DNA of 64,000 nt from Paludisphaera mucosa (GTDB taxonomy: Bacteria > Planctomycetota > Planctomycetia > Isosphaerales > Isosphaeraceae), in NCBI RefSeq assembly GCF_029589435.1, contig NZ_JARRAG010000002.1, positions 310,001-374,000 of the forward strand, written 5' to 3'. The notes beneath the pieces were generated by a model. The model did no database searches, had not been told where the DNA came from, and saw only the letters and a list, made by a program, of their open reading frames with translations. Shown in pieces: positions 8,237-17,790 of the stretch. Position numbers and translations under genes: made by a program. Positions within the stretch are counted from its first letter, which is position 1. Each line of letters begins with the position of its first letter.

Positions 8237-9775
8237 CGAATGGCACTTAGATTTTGCTAGCTCGTTTGAGCATATGGAGTTTGATCTCCCTTCGCGGCCG
8301 CTTCAATTCCTCATACCCTCTCGGCCCCTTCCTGGTCATGCGGGGCTCGAACCGGTCGGGCCGGTCGGCCACGCGATGCACGGCGATGGCCCCGAGCAGT
8401 TGCTCGTAGAGTTCCTCTTGGTCGTCCGCACCGCTGTGCGCCCGGTAGGCGATCAGCGGCCGGAACGCTTCGAGAACCTGGAGCGTCGCTTTGAAGCTGA
8501 TCGAGCGAGGTTCCACATTTTCGATGGTCGCCGCCTGTGCCATCACCGTGCGGATCAGGTTGTACGCCAGGACGTGGGCCCAGATCTCCTTGCGCACCAG
8601 CTCCGGCGTCTTGCACCGCAAAACATCCATCTGCAAGGTGATTTTGATCGAACGCAAATCCAACTCGTTGTTCCACCTGGCCCGGTAGAGCGAAGCCAGC
8701 TCCTCCGCACTCGCCAGCCCGGGGTCCAGGATGGTCGTCACGACGACGACCGACCGCGTCCGGAACCCGGGCTGCACTACGCGGAAGCGAACCTCGCGGA
8801 CGGTGATCGCCTCGGGCAGCGCGTTGTACGTCGCCCGGTCCACCGAGCGGATCGACGACGGCTTCTTCCACACGACCACGTGATCGTCCTTGCCCAGGCG
8901 GGTCCCCTTGCGGAAGTCGGCCCGGCGGTGCGCCGACAGGCGGCTGACGGTGTCGACCCCGCGTTGCTTGAGCAGGTACATTCCGACCCAGCCCGACATC
9001 AGGCGGTCGCCCAGCAGCACGTCGCCGGGGCGGAGCACGTCCCACAGCTGGCGCAGCAGGCTGACCTCGCCCTGGCCCTTGCCGGCGTAGCGGCAGACGC
9101 CCAGGTCGAGGATCGCGCCGCAGGACAGCGAGATGATCGCCCCGATCCGGGCGGGGGCGAAGCTCGTCCCGGGCACTTGGTTGTAGGCCAGAGGGTATTC
9201 CCGGCGGTTCTCCGGGGTGTCGGGCATGGAGACCGTCGAGCCGTCGAACAGGCAGACGCGGCGGCCCTTCCAAAGCCACTGCGGGTCGACTCGCGCGTCC
9301 AGGTTCCGCCCCACGAGGCGGGCCACGGCGGCGAAGAACCGCTCGGGCAGGCGCTTCCGCGCCTGGCAATACGCCCCCGTCTCGGAGCTGCACGGCTCGA
9401 GCCCCTGTGAGACCCGGTGGGCGATCAGCCGCGCGACGGCGGCGCGGCAGGACTGGTCGGCGTTGAGCACCTGTCCGATGAACACCCAGAGGGTTACCAA
9501 CGGGGCGTAGATGCGGTCATTCCAGGTCGCCTCGATCTCACGGAGGGCCTCCTCGAGGCCGCTGGCGGATAGGACGTCGGCGAAGGGGAGTCCGCCTTCC
9601 TGGACGAACTGTTGGCGGAGGAGGTCGATCTGATGCCGAAGACGTCCCTGCGCGTAGTTGAACATCAATCTGGCTCCGAGCCGGTGAGGGTTGTACGCCC
9701 TCATCAGAGCCAGAATGCCCGTGGCTTCCTATCCTGCGGCGGGGGAACCGTTTGTGAAAATCTAAGTGCCATTCG
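8237..9775. mobile_element. IS4-family insertion sequence, complete
   Basis: An element of 1,539 bases with perfect 19-bp terminal inverted repeats: CGAATGGCACTTAGATTTT at 8237-8255 and its complement at 9757-9775. It encodes one transposase on the minus strand. The 9-bp flanks TCTGGCGGA (8228-8236) and TATCGCGGA (9776-9784) match at seven positions and may be a diverged target duplication. The stop codon of the transposase lies inside the left repeat. Confidence 0.88.
8247..9704 (-). CDS. IS4-family transposase
   Basis: A 485-residue DDE transposase with all IS4 signatures. The first Asp is in LFDGSTVSMPDT (about residue 173) and the second Asp in LLGDRLMSGW. The YREK motif with canonical spacing reads YRARWNNELDLRSIK, giving Y-(2)-R-(3)-E-(6)-K. 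The N-terminal region carries GLPFADVLSASGLEEAL, typical of planctomycete IS4 members. The reading frame is uninterrupted and both terminal repeats are present, so this copy may be active. Its TAA stop is at 8247-8249, within the left terminal repeat. Confidence 0.93.
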   Translation of the reverse strand: MRAYNPHRLGARLMFNYAQGRLRHQIDLLRQQFVQEGGLPFADVLSASGLEEALREIEATWNDRIYAPLVTLWVFIGQVLNADQSCRAAVARLIAHRVSQGLEPCSSETGAYCQARKRLPERFFAAVARLVGRNLDARVDPQWLWKGRRVCLFDGSTVSMPDTPENRREYPLAYNQVPGTSFAPARIGAIISLSCGAILDLGVCRYAGKGQGEVSLLRQLWDVLRPGDVLLGDRLMSGWVGMYLLKQRGVDTVSRLSAHRRADFRKGTRLGKDDHVVVWKKPSSIRSVDRATYNALPEAITVREVRFRVVQPGFRTRSVVVVTTILDPGLASAEELASLYRARWNNELDLRSIKITLQMDVLRCKTPELVRKEIWAHVLAYNLIRTVMAQAATIENVEPRSISFKATLQVLEAFRPLIAYRAHSGADDQEELYEQLLGAIAVHRVADRPDRFEPRMTRKGPRGYEELKRPRREIKLHMLKRASKI

Positions 9776-10089
9776 TATCGCGGACCGAAGCGCGCACCAC
9801 GCCAGTCAGCTCCGATAATAGGGACGACGCGCCGGCTTGCAATGAGCGGTCCGCAATGGCTTTCCTCACGAATGGTGGGCGCCAAGCCGGGTGGTGCGGT
9901 CATGGAAACAGCCTTGGCAGATTGTTTCGAAAGATCCGTTCGATCTCGATTCCGCAGGCCCTGGCGTCGAGAGGACGATGACGAAAGTCGGCCGATTCGC
10001 ACCCTGCCAGGATGGGCTGATGAGGGTGTCCCGAACCTTACCTTGGTAGATTCGTGGAGTTCGTGGGAGTAGTCATGTCTTGATCCCGT
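9776..10089. other. Gene-free stretch between IS4 and fumC
   Basis: About 310 bases without a recognisable gene. No motif, repeat or hairpin terminator was identified, although the stretch lies just beyond the 3' end of the long leftward operon. Confidence 0.45.
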
Positions 10090-11538
10090 TCAGGCGCCGG
10101 CAAGGCCCTCGCCGATCATCTTCCCGGGATCCATGATCCGGTCGTACTCGTCCTCCTTGACCTTCCCGGAAGCGATGGCCACCTCCTTGAGCTTGGAGCC
10201 GTCGGCGGCGGCCTTCTCGGCGATGTGAGCGGCGGCCTGATATCCGATGACCGGCGAAAGGGCCGTGACCAACATCAGCGAGTCGTCGACGTAGCCGGCG
10301 ATCTTGGCCCGATCCAGGTCGGTCCCCTCCACCGAGAACTCGCGAAACCTCGCGCAGCCATCGGCGAGGATCGTCGCCGAGTGCAGGACGTTGTTGATGA
10401 TGATCGGGCGCATCGCGTTCAGCTCGAAGTTGCCCTGGCTCCCGGCGAACGCCACGGCGGTGTCGTCGCCGAGGACCTGGATGGCGATCATCACGATCGC
10501 CTCGCACTGGGTCGGGTTCACCTTGCCCGGCATGATCGACGACCCCGGTTCGTTCTGTGGCAGTTTCAGCTCGCCCAGGCCGCAGCGGGGACCCGACGCC
10601 AGCCAGCGCATGTCGTTGGCGATCTTCATCAAGGCCACGGCGAGCCCTCGCAAGGCCGCCGAGACGCGGACCATCGCGTCCAGCGACCCCTGGGCCATGA
10701 ATTTGTTGGCCGCCGTGACGAAGGGCCTGCCGGTCAACTCGGCGATCCGGGCGGCGACCTCCCGCGAGAAACCCCGGGGGGCGTTGAGTCCCGTGCCGAC
10801 CGCCGTGCCGCCCAGGGCCAGCTCGTAGGCCCCCGTGCGACTCCGCTCGACCTCGGCGATCCCGGCGCGCAGCTGCGAGGCCCAGCCCGACCATTCCTGG
10901 CCTACCGACAGGGGTACGGCGTCCTCGAGGTGGGTCCGGCCGATCTTCACCACGTCCATCCAGCCCCGGGATTTGGCCTCGATCGCCGAGGCCAGTCGGT
11001 CGAGCTCGGGGAGGAGTCGATCGTCGATCAGCTGGACCGCGGCGATGTGCATCGCCGTCGGGAAGCTGTCGTTCGACGACTGCCCCATGTTGACGTCGTC
11101 GTTCGGCCCGACCGGCTCCTGGCTGCCGAGTCGGCCGCCGAGGAGTTGGATCGCCCGATTCGACAGGACCTCGTTGACGTTCATGTTCGACTGCGTGCCC
11201 GAGCCCGTTTGCCAGACGAAGAGCGGGAAGTGGTCGTCGAGCTGGCCGGCGATCGCCTCGTCGGCCGCCCGGATGATGGCCTCGGCCTTCCACCCGGGCA
11301 GGCGGCCGCCGGCCTGATTGACCAGCGCGCAGGCCTTCTTGACGATCCCATAAGCATGGTAGACCTCGATCGGCATCTTGTCGCGGCCGATCGAGAAGTG
11401 ACGCAACGAACGCTGGGTCTGTGCTCCCCAGTACTTGTCCGCGGGCACCTCGACGGTCCCCATGCTGTCGAACTCATGCCGTTGGCCCGTCGCGGCGATC
11501 CCGATGGGCACGTCGCTGATGGCGGGATGGTTTGCCAT
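10090..11538 (-). CDS. fumC: Class II fumarate hydratase
   Basis: Catalyses fumarate + water to and from malate. The 482-residue product, from the ATG at 11538, has the fumarase/aspartase signature GSSIMPGKVNP with the catalytic Ser. It also has TGSGTQSNMNVNEV, the substrate-binding NDDVNMGQSSND and GRTHLEDAVPLSVGQE. Length and motif order are those of FumC, the iron-independent enzyme. The frame is open much further upstream, but homology begins shortly after this ATG, and the long extension is only a shadow of the malic enzyme gene. It is the last gene of a nine-gene leftward cluster, 50 bases after the malic enzyme gene, which suggests supply of malate to that enzyme. Confidence 0.95.
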   Translation of the reverse strand: MANHPAISDVPIGIAATGQRHEFDSMGTVEVPADKYWGAQTQRSLRHFSIGRDKMPIEVYHAYGIVKKACALVNQAGGRLPGWKAEAIIRAADEAIAGQLDDHFPLFVWQTGSGTQSNMNVNEVLSNRAIQLLGGRLGSQEPVGPNDDVNMGQSSNDSFPTAMHIAAVQLIDDRLLPELDRLASAIEAKSRGWMDVVKIGRTHLEDAVPLSVGQEWSGWASQLRAGIAEVERSRTGAYELALGGTAVGTGLNAPRGFSREVAARIAELTGRPFVTAANKFMAQGSLDAMVRVSAALRGLAVALMKIANDMRWLASGPRCGLGELKLPQNEPGSSIMPGKVNPTQCEAIVMIAIQVLGDDTAVAFAGSQGNFELNAMRPIIINNVLHSATILADGCARFREFSVEGTDLDRAKIAGYVDDSLMLVTALSPVIGYQAAAHIAEKAAADGSKLKEVAIASGKVKEDEYDRIMDPGKMIGEGLAGA

Positions 11539-11588
11539 GGTGTCTGATCCGGGTTTCCGAGGGGGAATGCGTGCCGCCTGGAGGTCGT

Positions 11589-13229
11589 TCACGTGCGACT
11601 GGCGCCGTAGGCCGGTTTGTAGATCATGCCCTCGATCCAGGCCCGGACGTCGGGGGGCCGCTCGACGGTCGCCCGGCCTTGATCGAAGAGGTATTCGGCG
11701 ATCCTCGTGGCCGTGGTCAATTCGGTTTCGAGGATGTTTTCCTGCCGGGGGAACAACATCCCCTTGTCGCGATCGGACCGGCCGACCTGGTCGGCGCTCC
11801 CCCGAGCGGCCTGGATGAACAGCTTGTCGTCGATGCGTTCGGGCCGGGTCGCGTAGACGGCCAGGCCGACCGCCGGGAAGACGTAGAAGTTGTTGGCCTG
11901 GCCCGGGTGGAAGGTCTTGCCGCCGATCTCGACGTCGGGGAACTGCACGCCCGTCGCGACCAGCGCCTTGCCGTCGGTCCACCCGTAGGCCTGCTCCGGC
12001 GTGCATTCCGCCTTGTCGGTCGGGTTCGACAAAGCGAAAATAATCGGCCGATCCGCATGCTTGGCCATGTTCCGGACCACCTCCTCGGTGAAGAGTCCGC
12101 CGACGGTGCTGACTCCTATCAGGATGGTGGGTTTGAGCAGTTCGACCGAGTCGGCCAGCGACTTGGTCGGCTTGAGATCGCGCGCGTAGGCCTGCTGCGA
12201 GGGGTTGAGGTCCTTGCGGCCCTGCTCGATCAGGCCGTTGACGTCGAAGAGGGAGATCCGGGCGCGGGCGTCGTCCTTGCCGAGTCCTTCGTCGATCATG
12301 GCCTCGACGATCATGTCGGCGATCCCGATCCCCGCCGAGCCGGCGCCGGCGAACAGGATCCTCTGGTCGACGAGCTTCTCGCCCTTGATCTGGAGCGCCG
12401 TGGTCAGCCCCGCGATCGTGACGCTCGCCGTGCCCTGGATGTCGTCGTTGTAGACGAGGTGCTCGTCCTTGTAGCGGGCGAGCAGCCGGATGGCGTCCGA
12501 GCCCTTCCAATCTTCGAAGTGGATGCAGACGCCGGGGAACACCGAGTTCGCCGCGGCGACGAACTCGTCGACCAGCGCATCGACCTCGTCGGGAGTCGGA
12601 GGCTCCTCGCGCAGGCCCGGGTAGAGCGGATCGGCCCGGAGCGTGGCGTTGGTGGTGCCGATATCGAGGTGGATCGGCAACAGGCAATCGGGCGGAACCG
12701 CGGCGCAGGCGGTGTAGAGCTGGAGCTTGCCGATCGGGATCGGCGCACCGTTGACGCCGATGTCGCCCAGCCCCAGGATCCGGCCCCCCGACGAGATGCA
12801 GATGAAGCGGACGTCCCGGATCGGCCAGTTGCCCAGGATGGCGGCGAACCGCCCTTTCATGTGCCTGGTCAGGTACATCCCGCGCGGCCTGCGGAAGATG
12901 TGGCCGTATTGCAAGCAGGCGTCGGCGATCGTCGGGTCGTAGACGATGGGCACGAACCGCGCCGGGTCCGACATCACCGTGGCATAGAAGAGCGTCTCGT
13001 TGATGTCGCAGAGATTCTGGAGGTAGATGTACCGCTCCAGGTCATTCGGCTTGGCTTCGAGGTGGCCGAGCACCCGCTCGACCTGACGCCCGAGCGTCTC
13101 GACGGCGGCGGGGAGCAGGCCTTCCAGCCGGGAGTCGCGCCGCTCCTCCGTGGTGAACGCGGTCCCCTTGTTGCGGAGCGGGTCGTTGAGCAGCACAGGA
13201 CCGGAGGTCATCGCGTCGGCCATCGTCAT
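11589..13229 (-). CDS. maeA: NAD-dependent malic enzyme (oxaloacetate-decarboxylating)
   Basis: A 546-residue malic enzyme of the long NAD type (SfcA/MaeA), converting malate to pyruvate, CO2 and NADH. The N-terminal domain has RNKGTAFTTEER and LQNLCDINETLFYA. The catalytic region includes YDPTIADACLQYG, RPRGMYLT and the metal site FEDWKGSDA, followed by VYNDDIQGTASV. The NAD-binding domain has the dinucleotide motif FAGAGSAGIG. The C-terminal FALSNPTDKAECTPEQAY and NNFYVFPAVGLAV are also standard. Starts at MTMADAMTSG; a few in-frame alternatives exist. It lies between the ThDP decarboxylase gene (113 bases upstream) and fumC (50 bases downstream), so malate made from fumarate can be drained to pyruvate. 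Confidence 0.95.
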   Translation of the reverse strand: MTMADAMTSGPVLLNDPLRNKGTAFTTEERRDSRLEGLLPAAVETLGRQVERVLGHLEAKPNDLERYIYLQNLCDINETLFYATVMSDPARFVPIVYDPTIADACLQYGHIFRRPRGMYLTRHMKGRFAAILGNWPIRDVRFICISSGGRILGLGDIGVNGAPIPIGKLQLYTACAAVPPDCLLPIHLDIGTTNATLRADPLYPGLREEPPTPDEVDALVDEFVAAANSVFPGVCIHFEDWKGSDAIRLLARYKDEHLVYNDDIQGTASVTIAGLTTALQIKGEKLVDQRILFAGAGSAGIGIADMIVEAMIDEGLGKDDARARISLFDVNGLIEQGRKDLNPSQQAYARDLKPTKSLADSVELLKPTILIGVSTVGGLFTEEVVRNMAKHADRPIIFALSNPTDKAECTPEQAYGWTDGKALVATGVQFPDVEIGGKTFHPGQANNFYVFPAVGLAVYATRPERIDDKLFIQAARGSADQVGRSDRDKGMLFPRQENILETELTTATRIAEYLFDQGRATVERPPDVRAWIEGMIYKPAYGASRT

Positions 13230-13342
13230 CCTTCCAAAGATCCGGGGGCTGTCGGAGGGGGCTCGCCTGGACCAGATTCCAGGGCAGATCGGGCCGCCAG
13301 ATTCATGGGTGATCTGGGAGGGTCCGGGACCACTTGGTCCCT

Positions 13343-14923
13343 TCAGCCGATCAGCGGTGGTACGGCGGGATCGATCCGGACGTGCACGAGGCTCGGGCCT
13401 TCCAGGCCGAATGCTTCTTGCAGGGTCGGAGCGAGGCGATCGGGCCGGTCGACCGGGCGATACGCCAGGCCATACCCCGCCGCGAGGCCGGCGAAGTCGA
13501 TCGCTCCGAGGTCCAGGCCGGGCACTCCGGGCGTGTGCAGGTAGTTGGCGAACGCCTTGAGGATCGCGTACTCCGCATTGTCAATCACCAGGAAGACGAT
13601 GGGCAGCTTCTCCCGGGCGGCCGTCCAGAAACCCTGGACGGAATACTGGGTCGCGCCGTCGCCGAGGACGCAGACGACCGGACGATCGGGGCGGGCCAGC
13701 TTGACCCCTACGGCCATGGGCAAGGCCGAGCCGAGGATGCCGTTGCCCGAGCAATAGAAGCCGCCCGGCTCGTCGCGGGGGATGAGCTTCTGGTTGGTCG
13801 CCAGGCTGGAGAGGCTCTCCTCGACGAGCACGGCGTGGGGAGGCATCGCGTCCGCCAGGGTCTTGTAGACGAAAGCCGCGGTGATCGGCACGGACGGATC
13901 GGCCGGCGGCGGCGTCGGGGCGGGCGGCGGATCGGGCCGACCGGCTTCGGCCACCAGGTCCAGGAGCTGCCTCACGGCCGCACGGGCGCAGCCGATGGCG
14001 GCGTCGCCGAACGGGGCCCGCGCCGCCTCGGACGGGTCGCTCGTGACGTGGAAGGCGCGAAGGCCCGGGGGCAGATAGGAGCCGGGGGCGTAAGGATAAT
14101 AGGCGAACACCCGCGTCCCCAGGATCAAGAGCGTGTCGAAGCCTTCGAGGCGGTCGGCCAGCGGCTTGATCGCGGGAGGGAGGAAGCCGTGGAAGAGCCG
14201 GTGGCCGGTCGGGAATCCGCCGCGGAAGTTCTCCGGGGGCCCGAAGACCGCCGCATTCAGCCGTTCGGCCAGGGCGATCGTCCGGGGCCACGTGTCGGGG
14301 TCGTCCAGCTCTTCGCCCGCGACGATGGCGATGCGTCGGCCTTCGCCCAGGGCCGCGGCGATGGACTGGATGGCCGCCGGACCGGGCACCGGCCCTCCCG
14401 CGACGGCTCGGCCGGTGAGGGCCGGGCATTCCTGCTCCAGGTCGTCCATGCAGATCGAGACGAAGACCGGCCCGCGCGGGGCGCTCATCGCGGTGTGGTA
14501 GGCCCGGGCCAGCGCGGCGGGCACGTCGACGGCGCGGTGCGGCTCGTAGGACCACTTGACGTACGGGCGCACCATCTCCACCTGGCGGCCCCAGAGGAAC
14601 GGCTCGATGAGCTCCATCGCCCGGTGCTGCTGGCCGGCGGTGATGACCAGCGGGGCCTTGGCGTGGTGGGCATTGATGATCGCCCCCATCGCGTTGCCCA
14701 TCCCGGCCGCCGTGTGAAGGTTCACCAGGGCCGCGCGGTCGCCCGCCAGGGCGTAGCCGACGGCCATGTTGACCACGCTCGCCTCGTGAAGCCCGAGGAC
14801 GTACCGGCAATCGTCCGGGAAGTTCATCAGGAACGGCTCCTCGGTCGAGCCCGGGTTGCCGAACATGGTCGTCATCCCGGCGGACCGGAAGACCTCGAAG
14901 CAGCGATCGGTCACGGTCGGCAT
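13343..14923 (-). CDS. mdlC: Benzoylformate decarboxylase-like ThDP enzyme
   Basis: A 526-residue thiamine diphosphate enzyme whose closest recognisable family is benzoylformate decarboxylase (about 528 residues). The family residues align: Ser in GNPGSTEEPFL, His in GLHEASVV, and the second active-site His in FPTGHRLFHG. The ThDP motif runs from GDGATQYS to VIDN with normal spacing, and the closing segment NYLHTPGVPGLDL matches. Its start codon overlaps the lutC stop by one base (TGATG), so translation is coupled. Substrate is not proven: the neighbours favour an aliphatic 2-oxo acid, for example 2-oxoglutarate to succinic semialdehyde, as much as benzoylformate. A mandelate-racemase-like relic lies at 38935-39370. 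Confidence 0.82.
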   Translation of the reverse strand: MPTVTDRCFEVFRSAGMTTMFGNPGSTEEPFLMNFPDDCRYVLGLHEASVVNMAVGYALAGDRAALVNLHTAAGMGNAMGAIINAHHAKAPLVITAGQQHRAMELIEPFLWGRQVEMVRPYVKWSYEPHRAVDVPAALARAYHTAMSAPRGPVFVSICMDDLEQECPALTGRAVAGGPVPGPAAIQSIAAALGEGRRIAIVAGEELDDPDTWPRTIALAERLNAAVFGPPENFRGGFPTGHRLFHGFLPPAIKPLADRLEGFDTLLILGTRVFAYYPYAPGSYLPPGLRAFHVTSDPSEAARAPFGDAAIGCARAAVRQLLDLVAEAGRPDPPPAPTPPPADPSVPITAAFVYKTLADAMPPHAVLVEESLSSLATNQKLIPRDEPGGFYCSGNGILGSALPMAVGVKLARPDRPVVCVLGDGATQYSVQGFWTAAREKLPIVFLVIDNAEYAILKAFANYLHTPGVPGLDLGAIDFAGLAAGYGLAYRPVDRPDRLAPTLQEAFGLEGPSLVHVRIDPAVPPLIG

Positions 14924-15606
14924 CAGATTTCTCCGGTTGCGTCGGCGGCCAGGAGCAGGATGGTCATGGTTCGCGCACCCTGCGCGCCGTAGATGACCAC
15001 CCCCTCGATGTCGGCGGTGGCCGACGGCCCTGCCATGAACACGCCGTAGGGGCTGCTCGCCAGGTCGAGGCGCGCGCCGTAGGCGTCGTGGAGCGTCGGC
15101 ACGACCGCCGACGGGTCGAGCAGGACGACCAGGTGCTGCGCGAGGACGCCCAGCGCGTCGACGACCAGGTCGGTACCGGAGAGCCAAACCGCCCCCGCCT
15201 CGGCCACGCCGAGCCGGCTCCGGACGATGCCAACGTCGACGTCGGCCAGGTCGTGAGGATCAACGACGTCGGCGATCCGCCGGGTCCCGGGGACCTCATC
15301 CGCGGCCGAGCAGACGACCTTGGCGTCGGGGAAGAGTTCGGCGACCTTCGCCCGGGCGGCGGCGGCGTCGGCCACCTCGAACGACCGGCCCCCCATCGCG
15401 TCCAGGTGACGTCGGAAGTAGGGGACGGGCGACTCCCCCTCGTCGGGGAAGTCATGCACCTCGCCGAGGTCGTCCAGGCTCCGGCGCCAGCCGACGCCCC
15501 CTTCGGTCCCGGAGTGATCCGTGGACGTCGGCACCTCGGGCATGGAGACCGCCGGCTTGGGCAGGTTGGCGCGGACCGTGGCCAGGATCGTCTCGCGGGC
15601 GGTCAT
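14923..15606 (-). CDS. lutC: LutC, lactate utilisation protein C (LUD domain)
   Basis: A 227-residue LUD-domain protein, the third subunit of the LutABC L-lactate dehydrogenase complex that oxidises lactate to pyruvate. Visible features are the N-terminal TARETILATVRANL, the central VVDALGVLAQHLVVLLD region and the C-terminal YGVFMAGPSATADIEG followed by GARTMTILLL. The LUD signature normally reads GPSxTADIE, as seen here. The gene overlaps lutB by four bases (ATGA) and its stop overlaps the start of the decarboxylase gene. That tight overlap makes a functional link between lactate oxidation and the decarboxylase likely. Confidence 0.93.
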   Translation of the reverse strand: MTARETILATVRANLPKPAVSMPEVPTSTDHSGTEGGVGWRRSLDDLGEVHDFPDEGESPVPYFRRHLDAMGGRSFEVADAAAARAKVAELFPDAKVVCSAADEVPGTRRIADVVDPHDLADVDVGIVRSRLGVAEAGAVWLSGTDLVVDALGVLAQHLVVLLDPSAVVPTLHDAYGARLDLASSPYGVFMAGPSATADIEGVVIYGAQGARTMTILLLAADATGEI

Positions 15607-16982
15607 GCGCCACCTCGATTCCGCTCGTGCCACGATCGGAACGTCTCGGCCGGCGGCGTGGGCATCTCGCGGTGCTTGGTCCAGGGGTTGAGCGGGTTGT
15701 CGACCACAGCCCTCGGCAGGTGCGCGATGGCCGCCAGGCCGATCGCCTCGGCGGCGTGGAACGTCGCCGGATGGGCCAGGGTCGCCCCCAGGGCCTTCAT
15801 CCCGATCGACTCGCCCGGCGCCATCAGGCCTTCCGAGGCGATCACCCGACGCCACTTGGCGATCTGGCCCGACACGTCGATCTTTACCGGGCAGACCTCG
15901 GTGCACGACCCGCAGAGCGTCGAGTGGAAGGGGAGCTCGCCGTACTTGCGGTGGTCGAACCCCGGGTCGAGGATCACGCCGATCGGCCCCGAGTAGGTCG
16001 CCCCGTAGGCCAGGCCGCCGCTGCGCCGATAGACCGGGCAGGTGTTCATGCAGGCCCCGCAGCGGATGCACTTGAGGACCTCCCAGAACTCGGGCGACCC
16101 CAGGCGGGCGCTCCTCGTGTTGTCGACCAGGACGATATGGAGCTCGCCGCCCGGCTTGGGCCCGTGGAAATGCGACGTGTACTGGGTCATCGCCGAGCCG
16201 AGGCCGCTCCGCGCCAGCAGGCGGACGAAGACGCCGAGGTCGCGGGCCCGGGGGACCAGCTTCTCGATCCCGACGCTGGCGACGTGGAGCTTGGGCAGGG
16301 TCGCCCCGATGTCGGCGTTCCCCTCGTTGGTGCAGACGACGAACCCGCCGGTCTCGGCCACCGCGAAGTTGGCGCCGGTCATCCCGGCATCCGCCCTGAG
16401 GAACTTCGGCCGGGCGTTCTGCCGCATCGCCTCGGCGAGGTGGTGCGGCTCGGAGTCGTCCGGGTCGGTCCCCAGGTTCTTGGCGAAGAGGGCCGCCACG
16501 TCGGTCCGCAGCTTGTGGATCGCCGGCACGAAGATGTGGCTCGGCCCCTCATGGTCGAGCTGCTGGATGCGCTCGCCGAGGTCCGACTCCACGACTTCGA
16601 GGCCGCGCCCGGCGAGGTACGGCATCATGCCGCATTCCTCCTGGAGCATCGACTTGCTCTTGACGATCCGCCTGGCCCCGCGATCCAGGAAAATCTGCGC
16701 GACGATCTCGTTGTGCTCGGCGGCGTCGCGGGCCCAGTGGACCTGGGCGCCTCGCTTCGTGGCGTTGGCCTCGAACTGCTCCAGATAGCGGTCGAGGTGG
16801 GTGAGCGTATGCTCCTTGAGCTTCGAGGCGAGGTCGCGGAGGCGTTCCCACTCGGGGATGGCGGCCACGGCCTTATCCCGGTGCTGGCGCATCCCCCAGA
16901 CCAGCCTGTCGTGCGTCTCCTGGTGCGCCGGGTCGGCGATGAACAAGGCGGCGTTCGCGGCGGCGTCGACGGGCCGACTCAT
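15603..16982 (-). CDS. lutB: LutB, iron-sulfur subunit of lactate oxidation complex
   Basis: A 459-residue protein with an N-terminal LUD domain (about 60-290; NEGNADIGATLPKLHVASVG, SHFHGPKPGGE) and a C-terminal ferredoxin-type part. The latter has two cysteine clusters, CIRCGACMNTCPVYRR (about 305-320) and CGSCTEVCPVK (about 360), which bind two [4Fe-4S] centres. This is the LutB/YkgF arrangement, working with LutA and LutC in cytoplasmic lactate oxidation. The start at 16982 overlaps lutA by four bases. A longer upstream reading frame exists but is a shadow of lutA. Confidence 0.94.
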   Translation of the reverse strand: MSRPVDAAANAALFIADPAHQETHDRLVWGMRQHRDKAVAAIPEWERLRDLASKLKEHTLTHLDRYLEQFEANATKRGAQVHWARDAAEHNEIVAQIFLDRGARRIVKSKSMLQEECGMMPYLAGRGLEVVESDLGERIQQLDHEGPSHIFVPAIHKLRTDVAALFAKNLGTDPDDSEPHHLAEAMRQNARPKFLRADAGMTGANFAVAETGGFVVCTNEGNADIGATLPKLHVASVGIEKLVPRARDLGVFVRLLARSGLGSAMTQYTSHFHGPKPGGELHIVLVDNTRSARLGSPEFWEVLKCIRCGACMNTCPVYRRSGGLAYGATYSGPIGVILDPGFDHRKYGELPFHSTLCGSCTEVCPVKIDVSGQIAKWRRVIASEGLMAPGESIGMKALGATLAHPATFHAAEAIGLAAIAHLPRAVVDNPLNPWTKHREMPTPPAETFRSWHERNRGGA

Positions 16983-17725
16983 GCGGGGCCTCCGTTGAGG
17001 ATCTGGGCGACGTGGATCACCTTCAAGGGGAGGCCGAGCCGGTCGATGATCCCCTTCATGTGCAGCAGGCACGACATGTCGGCCGAGGCGATGTACTCGG
17101 CCCCGTGGCGGTGGAAGTCGCGGACGCGGTCCTCGCCCATCTTCGACGAGACCGCCTCGTCGGTCACGCAGAAGCTGCCGCCGAACCCGCAGCACTCGTC
17201 GGGCCGGTCGATCTCGACGAGCGCCAGGCCCTCGACCTTCGCCAGCAGGTCCCGCGTCTTGGAGAAGGCCGGCCGTGTCGGGTGTTCCGAGGACCGGCAA
17301 TGTCCGAGCCCCCGGATCGCCGTGCAACTGTCGTGCAGGCCGACCTTGTGGGGGAACCTCGCACGGGGAAATGCGCCGACCTTCAGGTCGTCGTGGAGGA
17401 ACTCGACCAGCTCGCGGACGGCCCTCCGGACCCGGACGACCTCGGACGTCTGCTCGGTCGCGTCGAGGTGGAACCGGACGTGATGGACGCAGCTCCCCGA
17501 CGGGCCGACGACCGTTTCGAAGTCGCGGAAACAGGCGGCGAAATGGGCTTCGGTCGCCGCCGACTCGGGCTGGCAGCCGCTGTTGGCCATCGGCTGGCCG
17601 CAGCAGGTCTGATCGGCCGGGTAGCCCACGTCGATGCCCAGCCCTTCGAGCAGCTCGAGGGTGGCAATTGCGACTTCCGGGAACAGGGCGTCCACGTAGC
17701 ATGGGACGAACAGGCCGATATTCAT
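16979..17725 (-). CDS. lutA: LutA, (Fe-S)-binding CCG-domain subunit
   Basis: A 248-residue protein with two CCG domains, as in LutA/YkgE and the GlpC/heterodisulfide reductase family. The first has CYVDALFPEVA and QTCCGQPMANSGCQ, the second HDSCTAIRGLG and DECCGFGGSFCV. It is the partner of LutB and LutC. I chose the start MNIGLFVPCYVD at 17725 rather than the upstream ATG because family proteins begin here. A ribosome binding site (GAGAGGG) also lies about nine bases before it. First of four translationally overlapping genes lutA-lutB-lutC-mdlC, 65 bases after the reductase gene. Confidence 0.93.
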   Translation of the reverse strand: MNIGLFVPCYVDALFPEVAIATLELLEGLGIDVGYPADQTCCGQPMANSGCQPESAATEAHFAACFRDFETVVGPSGSCVHHVRFHLDATEQTSEVVRVRRAVRELVEFLHDDLKVGAFPRARFPHKVGLHDSCTAIRGLGHCRSSEHPTRPAFSKTRDLLAKVEGLALVEIDRPDECCGFGGSFCVTDEAVSSKMGEDRVRDFHRHGAEYIASADMSCLLHMKGIIDRLGLPLKVIHVAQILNGGPA

Positions 17726-17790
17726 CGATAATCCCTCTCGAACCGCCGCCCGAGTGCATCTTGGTAAGACCACTTCGAGCGGCGGTGGGC

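Noticed and set aside
10225-13544. Long plus-strand frames opposite fumC and malic enzyme
   Set aside because: Shadow frames; the minus strand encodes two fully recognisable enzymes.
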